Of a stretch of 64,000 nt of DNA, positions 52,704 through 60,951 are shown one piece after another. The position numbers were made by a program, and so were the translations under genes. This stretch comes from JABRWC01 sp039961675 (lineage in GTDB: Bacteria; Planctomycetota; Phycisphaerae; UBA1845; Fen-1342). The first letter of the stretch is position 1, and the number at the start of each line of letters is the position of its first letter. The notes beneath the pieces are model-generated. The model did not search any database. It worked only from the letters and a program-made list of their open reading frames with translations, and was not told the origin of the DNA. The stretch lies in the NCBI GenBank assembly GCA_039961675.1, contig JABRWC010000118.1:9953-73952 (forward strand), given 5' to 3'.

Positions 52704-54782
52704 ATGCTCTCGGCGACCTGGAACATTCTCTGCGACTCGGCGATCTACATCCTCGCCGGCTTCCTGATCGCCGGGTTGCTCCAGGCCGGCGTGAACCGCG
52801 CCGCGGTCTACCGGCTACTCGGGCAGAAACGCACGTGGAGCGTGTTCCTGGCCACGCTCATCGGGGCCCCGCTCCCGCTGTGTTCCTGTTCGGTGCTGCC
52901 CGCCGCCCTCACGCTGCGGAAGAAGGGCGCCAGCAAGGGCGCCGTGATCTCGTTCCTGATCTCCACGCCGGAGACCAGCGTCACCAGCATCGCTCTCACA
53001 TACGCCCTGCTCGGACCGCTAATGGCCGTGTTCCGGCCGCTTGCAGCGTGCCTGACCGGGATCACCGCGGGACTGATCGAGAACTTCCTGGATCGACGGA
53101 CCGCGGCGACCGTCGGCGCGCCTTCGCAACCGGCCGACCAAGCACAGAACCCGGCGGACTGCGCATGCGATCCGCGGGATGAGCACGGGCACGCCCACGC
53201 CGATCCGGGCGAGGAGCTGCCGCCGGGCGGCGTCCGGCAGCAAATGGTGCACGGCCTGCGCTTCGCATTCGTCGATCTGTTCGACGACCTGTTCGGCTGG
53301 ATCGTGCTGGGCATCGTGGCCGCCGCCGCCATCTACGCCGTGCTGCCCGAGGTGGTGTTTCAGACGGTGTTGCGCGGCGAGCTGGCGTCGATGCTGGCCA
53401 TGCTCGTGGTGGGCGTGCCGCTTTACGTGTGCGCCGAGGCGTCCACGCCGATCGCGGCGGCGCTGATGCTGAAAGGGCTGAACCCCGGCGCGGCGCTGGT
53501 GCTGCTGCTGACGGGCCCGGCCACGAACATCGGCTCGATCGGCGTGCTGTATCGCGAGCTTGGCCGGCGGACGATCGTCACGTACCTGGCCAGCATCGCC
53601 GTCATCGCCCTGCTGATGGGCGGGGCGCTGAACCTGGTCGTTGCGCGCAGCGAGCTGGGGCAGACCGTGCGGCCGTTCGCCGAGGAATTGCTTCCGGTCT
53701 GGTTGAAGGCCGCCGGTGCGGTTGCGTTCCTGGCGTTGGGGCTCTTCACGGCCCACCGGCGGCGCTACGTGGATCAGCTCGCCGGGCTGCTGTGCCGCGT
53801 GCTGCCGCTGCGGGTCTCGCCGCGCGGGCTGCGTGGGACGGCCGTGCTTGCGGCGGCGGTGGGGTACGGGTTTTCCGGCGTGACATGCATTCAACCTGGC
53901 GAGCTCGGCATTCACACGCGGTTCGGGGCGATCGTCACCGGCGACCTGGCGCCTGGCCTGCACCCAGCGTGGCCCTGGCCGATCGACCGCATCGACCGCG
54001 TGCCGATGCGTCCGGTGTTCCGCACCGTAGTTGGTTTCAAGCCCGATTCGCCCAACCCGCACGAGCCCGACACCGACCTGAACGAGGCCTGGTATCTGGT
54101 CGGGGACGAGAACTTCGTGGACCTCAAGTGCGCCGTTCACTGGGGCGCCGCGGAGGGGCAGGCGCTGCGCTTCCAGTACGGCATCGAGCAGCCGGAGCAA
54201 CTGGTGCGGGCCGCGGCGCGCAGCGCGGTCCGCGAGGTGCTGGCCGGGGCGTCGATCAACGCCGTGATGACCGGCGAACGACGGGCGCGCGAGGAACAGG
54301 TCGCGGCGCTGGTCCGGCGCCGGCTGGACGAGTACGACAGCGGCATCCGGATCGACGCGCTGGCGCTGCTGCACGCGCACGCGCCGCCCGACGTGCATGC
54401 CGCGTTCCGCGACGTGGCCAGCGCGCTCGAGGACCGCGCGGCGCTGATCGACAAGGCCCTGGCCCAGGAAGCGCGCATCCTGCCTGCGGCGCGAGCCGGA
54501 GCGGCGGAGACCCGCTCCGCGGCTAGCGCCTACGCGACGCGCGTGGTCGCGCTCGCCCGCGGCCAGGCGCAGCGGTTTGCCGATCTCGTGTCCGCGTACT
54601 GGACCGGCCGCGACGTCACGCGCGAGCGGCTGTACCTGGAGATGCTCGACGCGCTGCTGCCCGGCGTGCGCAAGTACATCAAGCCGTCGGGACAGACCGA
54701 GGACGAGATCGAAATCTGGTTTCTGGGCAAGGGACGCGCAGTCCCGGAGATGTTTCAGCCGGACAAGGCCGACAACCGCTGA
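52704..54782 (+). CDS. SO_0444/DUF318-like permease fused to an SPFH (HflK-like) domain
   Basis: A 692-residue fusion. Residues 1 to about 375 form a polytopic permease of about eight helices. CSC (Cys60, Cys62) sits in PLPLCSCSVLPAALTLRKKG, followed by ISTPETSVTSI, and a second-half copy has VPLYVCAEASTPIAAALMLKG and LTGPATNIGSI. This is the pattern of SO_0444-type efflux permeases for metals. A His/Asp-rich loop, DPRDEHGHAHADPGEE (about 163-180), could bind metal. From about 385 the chain is an SPFH/band 7 domain: GVTCIQPGELGIHTRFG, LHPAWPWPIDRIDRVP, a helical coiled region and a tail EIEIWFLGKG. The single open frame has no break at the junction. ATG at 52704 is preceded by a promoter. Confidence 0.82.
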   Translation: MLSATWNILCDSAIYILAGFLIAGLLQAGVNRAAVYRLLGQKRTWSVFLATLIGAPLPLCSCSVLPAALTLRKKGASKGAVISFLISTPETSVTSIALTYALLGPLMAVFRPLAACLTGITAGLIENFLDRRTAATVGAPSQPADQAQNPADCACDPRDEHGHAHADPGEELPPGGVRQQMVHGLRFAFVDLFDDLFGWIVLGIVAAAAIYAVLPEVVFQTVLRGELASMLAMLVVGVPLYVCAEASTPIAAALMLKGLNPGAALVLLLTGPATNIGSIGVLYRELGRRTIVTYLASIAVIALLMGGALNLVVARSELGQTVRPFAEELLPVWLKAAGAVAFLALGLFTAHRRRYVDQLAGLLCRVLPLRVSPRGLRGTAVLAAAVGYGFSGVTCIQPGELGIHTRFGAIVTGDLAPGLHPAWPWPIDRIDRVPMRPVFRTVVGFKPDSPNPHEPDTDLNEAWYLVGDENFVDLKCAVHWGAAEGQALRFQYGIEQPEQLVRAAARSAVREVLAGASINAVMTGERRAREEQVAALVRRRLDEYDSGIRIDALALLHAHAPPDVHAAFRDVASALEDRAALIDKALAQEARILPAARAGAAETRSAASAYATRVVALARGQAQRFADLVSAYWTGRDVTRERLYLEMLDALLPGVRKYIKPSGQTEDEIEIWFLGKGRAVPEMFQPDKADNR

Positions 54783-54838
54783 CCGTGCCCGGCGCCGGCT
54801 TGCGCTGTGAGGCGGCGACCCGGGCCGCCAGGTGAACC

Positions 54839-55837
54839 ATGCGAGCACTCGTCGCAGCCGTAGCGTTGGTCGCCCTGCTCTGGTGGGCGTCCACCTGCGC
54901 GCTGATCGTCGACCAGTCCGACTACGCCGTCGTCAAGCGCTTCGGCCGCCCGGTCGCGGTCTGCCTCGAGCCCGGGCTGCGCTTCAAGCTGCCCTGGCCG
55001 ATCGACGACGTGGTACGCTTCGACAATCGGCTGATGGTGCTGGAGACGCCCGCCGCGAACCAGCCCGACCGCGAGTACCTCACGCAGGACGAGCAGGCGG
55101 GCATCGGCAAGAACGTCGTCGTCAGCACCTTCACTGCCTGGCGCATCCGCCGCGACCCGGCCGCGGTTCGCACCTTCCTCGAGACCATGGGCGACCGAGC
55201 GCGGGCCGAGGCGCGGCTCGGCGACGTGGTCGTGTCGGAGTTGGGCGCCGCGCTGGGACAGAACGATTTCGCCATCCTGGTCTCGGTCGAGAAGGGCAGG
55301 CAGCGCTGCGAGGAGTTCCTTGCCGGCGTGCGTGAACGCTGCCGCAAGCGCGTCCAGGACGCCTACGGCATCGAGATCGTCGACATCCGCATCATCCGCC
55401 TGAACTTCCCCGAGCAGAACCGCCGCAACGTCTTCGACCGCATGCGCGCCGAGCGCGAGACGATCGCGGCCCGCTATCGCTCCGAGGGCGAGGAGCGGGC
55501 AACGACGATCCGGGCTCAGGCCAACCGGCAGCGCGACGAGATCCTGGCCCAGGCGGAGATGGAGGCCGAGCAGACCCGCGGCCGCGCCGACGCGGAGGCC
55601 GCCCGCATCTACGCGGAGGCGTACGGGCAGGACCCCGAGTTCTATCGCTTCCTGCGCACGCTGGAGTCGTACGAAAAGACCTTTGACGAGAACACGGTTG
55701 CGATCCTCTCGGCAGGCAGCGAGTTCCTTTCGCTGCTGACCCGCGCCGCCGAGCCTGTCTCCCAGCCGACCGCCCCGCACATGGAAACCAATGATGCACG
55801 CCCAGGCGTCGCAACCCAGCCTGCCAGCCCGCAGTGA
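54839..55837 (+). CDS. SPFH-domain protein, HflC-like
   Basis: The 332-residue product has a membrane anchor (about 4-24) and an SPFH domain with YAVVKRFGRPVAVCLEPGLRFKLPWPIDDVVRFDNR. A coiled-coil region rich in Glu, Arg and Ala (about 195-270) and FLRTLESYEKTFDENTVAILS complete the HflC pattern. HflC with HflK forms a large cap around the FtsH protease in well-studied bacteria. Here no ftsH is nearby, and the gene follows a permease-SPFH fusion by 56 bases. A different partner is possible. ATG at 54839 is used. Confidence 0.87.
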   Translation: MRALVAAVALVALLWWASTCALIVDQSDYAVVKRFGRPVAVCLEPGLRFKLPWPIDDVVRFDNRLMVLETPAANQPDREYLTQDEQAGIGKNVVVSTFTAWRIRRDPAAVRTFLETMGDRARAEARLGDVVVSELGAALGQNDFAILVSVEKGRQRCEEFLAGVRERCRKRVQDAYGIEIVDIRIIRLNFPEQNRRNVFDRMRAERETIAARYRSEGEERATTIRAQANRQRDEILAQAEMEAEQTRGRADAEAARIYAEAYGQDPEFYRFLRTLESYEKTFDENTVAILSAGSEFLSLLTRAAEPVSQPTAPHMETNDARPGVATQPASPQ

Positions 55838-56807
55838 CCAGCCGCGCCGCGCGCTGCGCGCCGCGAGCGCGGCCGTGCTGCTCCTGGCGCTGGCCGCGTA
55901 CCTGGCGAGCGGGTTCTACTTCGTCCAGCCGGACGAGCGCGGCGTCGTGCGCTGGTTCGGCCGCGTGCCCGACGCGCAGCGCGTGCCGCCGTTCGGCGTC
56001 GGGCCGGGAATGCACTATGCGTTGCCCTGGCCGTTCTGCTCGGTGAATCGCCCGAAGACGACCGAGATTCGGCGCCTGTTCGTCGGCCTGACCCCGGAGA
56101 CGCGCGAGGCGATCGGCCGCGGAGAGATGTGGGCGCTCCAGAGCAGCCCCGCGAGCGACGTGCTCACCGGCGACGTGAACATCCTCAAGGTCACCATGGC
56201 TGTGCAGTACCAGGTCTTCGACCCGTTCGCGTACCTGTTCGCCGCGGACGGCCCCGAGCAGCTCATCCGCCTGACCGTGCAAAGCGTGCTGATCGAGCGC
56301 ATGGCGGCGCTGCCGGTGGACCAGGCGCTCACTGCGGCCAAGACCGCGCTGGAGATCGAGACGCTGTCGCGCTCGCAGAAGCTGCTCGATGAGTACGGTT
56401 CGGGCGTGCGGCTGGTGGCGACGAACCTCCAGTCGATCGAGCCGCCGGAGGCGATCGCGGCCGCGTTCAACGACGTGGTCAGCGCCAAGAAGGACGGCGA
56501 GCGGGCGGTGGACCGGGCCGTCGCCGAGCAGAACCGGGTGATCCCGCGGGCGCGCGGCGACGCGGCGCAGCGGCTGGCGGAGGCGCAGGGCTACGCGCAG
56601 CAGCGCGTCAGCCGGGCTCGGGGCGAGAGCGATCGTTTCCTGAGCCTGCTGGCCGAGTATCGCCGTTCGCCGCAGCTCATGAAGGACCGGCTGCGAATCC
56701 AGTCGCTGGAGAAGGCGGTGTCGAGAATCCGCGTGTACCTGCTCGACAACCGACCGGGCGAGCCGCCGGCGAAGCTGCGGATCATTGACCGGGCGGACCA
56801 GGAGTAA
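55791..56807 (+). CDS. SPFH-domain protein, HflK-like
   Basis: This 338-residue protein has a membrane segment (about 25-45) and an SPFH domain with FVQPDERGVVRWFGR, GMHYALPWPFCSVNRPKTTEIRRL, and DVNILKVTMAVQYQVFDPFAYLF. The helical region includes GDAAQRLAEAQGYAQQRVSRARGES and ends with RIIDRADQE. This is the HflK pattern. It overlaps the HflC-like gene by 47 bases, so translation should be coupled. ATG at 55791 or 55794 can start it. Stoichiometric assembly with the previous two proteins is suggested by the operon. Confidence 0.87.
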   Translation: MMHAQASQPSLPARSDQPRRALRAASAAVLLLALAAYLASGFYFVQPDERGVVRWFGRVPDAQRVPPFGVGPGMHYALPWPFCSVNRPKTTEIRRLFVGLTPETREAIGRGEMWALQSSPASDVLTGDVNILKVTMAVQYQVFDPFAYLFAADGPEQLIRLTVQSVLIERMAALPVDQALTAAKTALEIETLSRSQKLLDEYGSGVRLVATNLQSIEPPEAIAAAFNDVVSAKKDGERAVDRAVAEQNRVIPRARGDAAQRLAEAQGYAQQRVSRARGESDRFLSLLAEYRRSPQLMKDRLRIQSLEKAVSRIRVYLLDNRPGEPPAKLRIIDRADQE

Positions 56808-57028
56808 GGCCGGCCGGCGCGGCGCCGCTGTCCGGGCAGCACCTCAGCGGCCCCTCGTGCTCACCGTGAACACGGCCGCGTAGCCGTGCCGTCCGCATCA
56901 CAAGACCCCGTGGTTCGCGAGCGACGCAGCTCACCCTCGCGACAACCAGCGCCGCCACAAGAGACCCGAGAAATCTCCGCGCCAAGCCCGTGGCAAGACA
57001 CACGCCGACGCGGGTACGCGCGCCAACG

Positions 57029-58303
57029 CTACGCACCCACCCTCCTCCGCTTGCTGCCCACGTCCGGGTTCTGCGTCACGCACGTCTTGAGGATGTTGAG
57101 CGACTTGCGGAAGGCCTTCCAGCCGCTGTGGCTCAGCACGGCCGGGCTTGTCCCGACGTTTGGATAGCCCAGCTCCGTCGCCTGGCCCGCGACCTGCTCC
57201 CAGTTCTGGAACAGGCGGCCCCAGTCGCTGCTCAGACAATCCTGCACCGCCTGCTTGGCCAGCACCGGGTACCAGAAACTGTCGTGGTAGATCACGCTGG
57301 CGATGTACGCCCACGGAGCCAACCAGGTCTTGAGCGACCATTCGATCGGCTTCTTCAGTCCGCCCCAGTAGATCTTGTGCTGCATGCGGCTGGCGAAGGT
57401 CATCTTCTTGAACGGTCCGGCGAAGTTCCAGTTCTGCAGCGCGGCCTGCTGGTCGCCGACGATCTCGATCTGCCGCGGATCGCCGCAGCCCAGCCCCAGG
57501 TCATGCGCCAGGCGAATGAACTTGATTTCCATCGGATCGAGGCCCATCAGCTTGGCCGCGACGGCGTCGATCGCCACCTGGTCGGCGCTGGCGAGGATCA
57601 CGTTCTTGGCGAAGGGGATCATGCAGCGCGGCCCCGGGCCGTCGCCCGCGAACGTTCCGTCCATCACCGCGAACACGCCGCGGTGAATCTTCTTCTGGAT
57701 CATCAGCAGATCGACGAGCGTCTCGTGGATCACCGGGTGCGTCCAGTGCCGGTGCTCATTCAGCAGCCCGCCGAACGCGTTCTTCATAGCGCCCGTCGTG
57801 GTCGTGAAAATGTGCGTCTTGACCGTCGGCAGGTGAACGATGTTCTCGCCGATGAAGCGCCGCGGGATCATGAATCCCTTGGGGTAGACCTGATTCAGGC
57901 ACAGGAACTTCTGCGTCAGGTCGCCCACGGCCTCGCGAACGCTGATCCACTCTTCGCCCTCGTACAGGTGAATGTTGCGCAGCCCGTGTGCCTGCACGAC
58001 GTTGATCTGCTTGTTCTCTCGCTCGCCGAAATGCGCGTCGATCACCACCGTGCGGTTGTGGCAGGCGTGGATCAGGTTCGGATCGTAGCCGTCCCGCTTC
58101 ATCGCACGGATCACGCCTTCGAGTTGCCACGGCGTGGTGCTGCTGGCGGGAAAGAAGAAGTGCCACGAGATGTTGACCTTCAGCGCCGTGTCCGCGTCCT
58201 TCGCGACTACATCCTGATAGCCGGCCAGGTTCATCAGCTCGTGGTAGTCGCGCAGCACGGTGGCCGGCGACGTTTTCAGGATCGCGACGCGGGACTTCGT
58301 CAT
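57029..58303 (-). CDS. DUF362 domain protein
   Basis: The 424-residue product matches DUF362: SRVAILKTSPATVLRDYHEL near the start, VKVNISWHF, ENIVHLPTVKTHIFTTTTGAMKNAFGG, VMDGTFAGDGPGPRC, ASADQVAIDAVAAKLMGLDP and RQIEIVGD. In many relatives the DUF362 region is linked to a 4Fe-4S ferredoxin module, which is absent here. The C-terminal 130 residues are helical and rich in Trp (IEWSLKTWLAPWAY). The activity of the family is not established. ATG at 58303 is used, with GGAG about eight bases upstream. Confidence 0.85.
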   Translation of the reverse strand: MTKSRVAILKTSPATVLRDYHELMNLAGYQDVVAKDADTALKVNISWHFFFPASSTTPWQLEGVIRAMKRDGYDPNLIHACHNRTVVIDAHFGERENKQINVVQAHGLRNIHLYEGEEWISVREAVGDLTQKFLCLNQVYPKGFMIPRRFIGENIVHLPTVKTHIFTTTTGAMKNAFGGLLNEHRHWTHPVIHETLVDLLMIQKKIHRGVFAVMDGTFAGDGPGPRCMIPFAKNVILASADQVAIDAVAAKLMGLDPMEIKFIRLAHDLGLGCGDPRQIEIVGDQQAALQNWNFAGPFKKMTFASRMQHKIYWGGLKKPIEWSLKTWLAPWAYIASVIYHDSFWYPVLAKQAVQDCLSSDWGRLFQNWEQVAGQATELGYPNVGTSPAVLSHSGWKAFRKSLNILKTCVTQNPDVGSKRRRVGA

Positions 58304-58439
58304 GCGGCTGCTCCTTCGATCCGTTCGCGGTCAGATTCCATGATTGTAGCCGCCCGGTCCGACGCCCTCGGATTCCGCACCGATCCCGTGGCGTTCGCCG
58401 TTCGCGGATACGCTGAGCGGGAGGCGCCCGCCCGCTTGT

Positions 58440-59474
58440 TCAGCCGCCGCTGGACGTCCCCGGCGAGCGATTGTCGCCGCCGCTGCGGTCGCCCGAGTCG
58501 CCCCCGGACGAGCCGCCGCTCGACGTGCCGCCGCCCAGGGCCGTGACGCGCCGGACGGTCTCCACGACCACCTGCTCGTTGGGTACGTCCGAGCCGACGC
58601 CTTCGCGGTCGCCGGTCTGAACCGCCGCGATCTCGTCTACGACGTCCATGCCGTTGACGACGGTTGCAAACACGGCGTAGCCGGGGAACTCGTCGCGCGC
58701 GTCGAGGCTGTCGTTGTCGACGAGGTTGATGTAGAACTGCGACGTGGCCGAGTTCGGCGCGTTGGTGCGCGCCATCGCGACCGTCCCGCGCAGATTCTTC
58801 AGCCCGTTGTCGCCCTCGTTGAGGATCGGCGGGCGCGTCTCCTTCTGCTCGTAGTGGGTGTCGAATCCGCCGCCCTGCACGACGAAGTCGGGGATCACGC
58901 GGTGGAAGATGGTCCCGTCGTAGAAGCCGTCGTCCACGTATTGCAGGAAGTTCGCGACGCTGATCGGCGCGTTCACCCGGTCCAGCTCCAGCGTGATGTT
59001 GCCCTTGGACGTCTTGAGCAGCACACGCGGGTGCGGGTCGGTCTCGGCGCTGCCGTCGTCCGCGCCGTCGCCGGTCTGGCCGTCCAGCCCGTGAGTCGGA
59101 TCGGCGACCACGGTAAGCTCGACCGCGGCGCTGCTGACCTCGCCCGAACCCACCCGGACGTCGCAACGGAACCGGAGCACCTCGTCTTTCGCGAACGACG
59201 GCGCGGTGAAGCTCGCCTCGGCGGAGTCAGCGCCGGTTAGCGTCACCACCCGGCCGAATGTCTGGAACCACTGGTACCGCAACTGGGACGCGTCCGCGTC
59301 CGTCTGCGCCTCGGCGCGCAGCGTGACCAGCTCGCCGATCGACGCCTTCGCCGGGCTGGTCGCGGACACGGTCGCCGTGCCGCCGTCGGCGGACGGACCG
59401 CCGGATTCGGGACAACCGGAAACGACAAGGCAGCTCACCAGCACCAGCGGCAGCAGTTGTGACGTGCGGAACAT
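58440..59474 (-). CDS. Cyclophilin-type peptidyl-prolyl isomerase lipoprotein
   Basis: A 344-residue lipoprotein (lipobox VVSGC, Cys21). Residues about 30-130 form an Ig-like beta domain with TVSATSPAKASIGELVTLRA. A cyclophilin domain (about 148-310) follows: NITLELDRVNAPISVANFLQ, DGTIFHRVIPDFVVQGG, GTVAMARTNAPNSATSQFYIN and FATVVNGMDVVDEI. Arg in FHR and the QFYI motif are the usual active-site residues. The C-terminus is a Gly/Ser-rich low-complexity tail. It should catalyse proline isomerisation of exported proteins. Confidence 0.92.
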   Translation of the reverse strand: MFRTSQLLPLVLVSCLVVSGCPESGGPSADGGTATVSATSPAKASIGELVTLRAEAQTDADASQLRYQWFQTFGRVVTLTGADSAEASFTAPSFAKDEVLRFRCDVRVGSGEVSSAAVELTVVADPTHGLDGQTGDGADDGSAETDPHPRVLLKTSKGNITLELDRVNAPISVANFLQYVDDGFYDGTIFHRVIPDFVVQGGGFDTHYEQKETRPPILNEGDNGLKNLRGTVAMARTNAPNSATSQFYINLVDNDSLDARDEFPGYAVFATVVNGMDVVDEIAAVQTGDREGVGSDVPNEQVVVETVRRVTALGGGTSSGGSSGGDSGDRSGGDNRSPGTSSGG

Positions 59475-59778
59475 GGCCAGTCCCTCCTCGGCTCCCCGCG
59501 ACGCGGCCCGGGCGACGGACCGCGCGGCTCACGATGCCCGAGAAACACGCCTGCCGCCGGAGCTTGCGACGCGGCAAGGCGAACCGGCTCACCTCGCACC
59601 CGCGATGCGGGCGTGTCTCAGCATCGTCATCGAGAGTTCAATACATGATATCTGGCGCGGCAATGACGGCTCAATGGGCCGTCCCGCCAGCATCCGGATG
59701 GGGCCGGTAATGTCAAGCGGCGCGCCGCGCCTCGGCGCGTGAACGCGAGCCGGCTGCGACCGCGCGCCGCCGCGTTTT
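59475..59778. other. Gap upstream of the cyclophilin gene
   Basis: Both neighbours are on the minus strand. A perfect TTGACA on the minus strand (59716-59711) has only a poor -10 at the right distance, so a promoter is possible but weak. A small palindrome CGCGCCGAGGCGCG lies near 59730. Nothing else is seen. Confidence 0.3.
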
Positions 59779-60948
59779 TCAACGTTGCGTGACCGCCAGC
59801 CGGATGTCGTGCCGCGGAAGCTCGTCCATGTAAGCCTGGAGCGGGATTGAACGCTCCAGCGGCCGTGCGCCCGGCGCCACCAGGCCACGGGCCTGAAGGT
59901 GCGCCGCGAGCGCCGTCGGGAACGCCGTCGTGCGCTCCATCGCCGTGAAGCCGGTGCGCTCGTCGTGCCGGTCGAGCAGGTCGAATTGCAGCGTCCGCGC
60001 CGCTCCCTTGTCCCGGCCGCGAACCGTGATCCGCAGGACCGTAACGTCGCGAACTTCCGGGAACGCCAGCTTCTCCTCAAACAACCGGCGCATCAGCGCC
60101 TTCGGCTCGATCGTGCTGCCGTCGGCGAGGCGCAGCGATTCCTCGAAGCAGCCCAGCTCGAACATCGCCCGGATGACCGCCCAGTGTTCCGGATAGCGCA
60201 CCGTCTTATAGTCGTAGTTTTCCAGCCGCCCCTCGAACGACTGCGGGCACGTGCTCGTCCCGCCGGACGTCACCGCCGCCTCGCAGCGTCCCACCGGCGG
60301 CGGGAACTCGATCGGCTCGATCTCGGTCAGCGTGGGCACCTCGACGCGCCGGCCGTCGCGCAGGAATTCCGCACAGCCGCTGTATTCGTTCACCAGCCCC
60401 TGGAAGTTGAACAGCATCTTGTAACCCAGCGGTCCGACCGGCCGCTCCGGCAGTCCCCCGCAGCGCACATGCACGTCCCGGGGCGCGTCAAGCTGCGACA
60501 CTCCGTAGGCGGCCACGATGTTCCCCAGTCCCGGCGCCAGACCGCAGTCCGGCAGCACGCTCACGCCCGCGGCCGCCGCCCGTTCGTGCCGTGCGAGCTG
60601 CTCGCGCACCACGGCGGTGTTCCCGCCCAGGTCGCAGAAATGCGCGCCGGCGGCGATCGCCGCGTCGGTGAGCTGAACGTTGAAGACGTAGGGGACGGCG
60701 GAGATCACGACCTCAGCCCCGCGGATGGTGTCGGCCACGTCCGCCGGGACGGCCACGTCGCAGCGACGGGCGATCAGCTCGCAGCGCCCTACGCCGAGAA
60801 GGGTTTCGAGCCGGGCGACCGCGGCGCGCGCCGCGCGCTCATCCGAATCGGCCAGCGTCACGCGCCGCGCTTCGCCGTTCAGCGCCAGGTCGTACGCCAG
60901 CGCGGTGCCTTGCCGTCCGGCGCCGAGGACGAGGTAATCGAAACGCAT
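59779..60948 (-). CDS. Saccharopine dehydrogenase-like oxidoreductase (lysine 6-dehydrogenase type)
   Basis: The 389-residue enzyme has an N-terminal Rossmann fold, DYLVLGAGRQGTALAYDLA (about 4-22), with TLADSDERAARAA as the nucleotide-discriminating strand, then VISAVPYVFNVQLTDAAIAAG and DCGLAPGLGN. Those features match saccharopine dehydrogenase and lysine 6-dehydrogenase-like proteins that oxidise amino acids with NAD(P)+. It starts three bases after the S9 peptidase stop, so the two are co-transcribed, consistent with use of amino acids from peptides. The exact substrate is not certain. Confidence 0.85.
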   Translation of the reverse strand: MRFDYLVLGAGRQGTALAYDLALNGEARRVTLADSDERAARAAVARLETLLGVGRCELIARRCDVAVPADVADTIRGAEVVISAVPYVFNVQLTDAAIAAGAHFCDLGGNTAVVREQLARHERAAAAGVSVLPDCGLAPGLGNIVAAYGVSQLDAPRDVHVRCGGLPERPVGPLGYKMLFNFQGLVNEYSGCAEFLRDGRRVEVPTLTEIEPIEFPPPVGRCEAAVTSGGTSTCPQSFEGRLENYDYKTVRYPEHWAVIRAMFELGCFEESLRLADGSTIEPKALMRRLFEEKLAFPEVRDVTVLRITVRGRDKGAARTLQFDLLDRHDERTGFTAMERTTAFPTALAAHLQARGLVAPGARPLERSIPLQAYMDELPRHDIRLAVTQR

Positions 60949-60951
60949 GAT

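Noticed and set aside
54839..56807. Ordinary hflK-hflC operon controlling FtsH
   Set aside because: Order is HflC-like before HflK-like, an additional permease-SPFH fusion precedes them and no ftsH is present, so the standard label is not safe.
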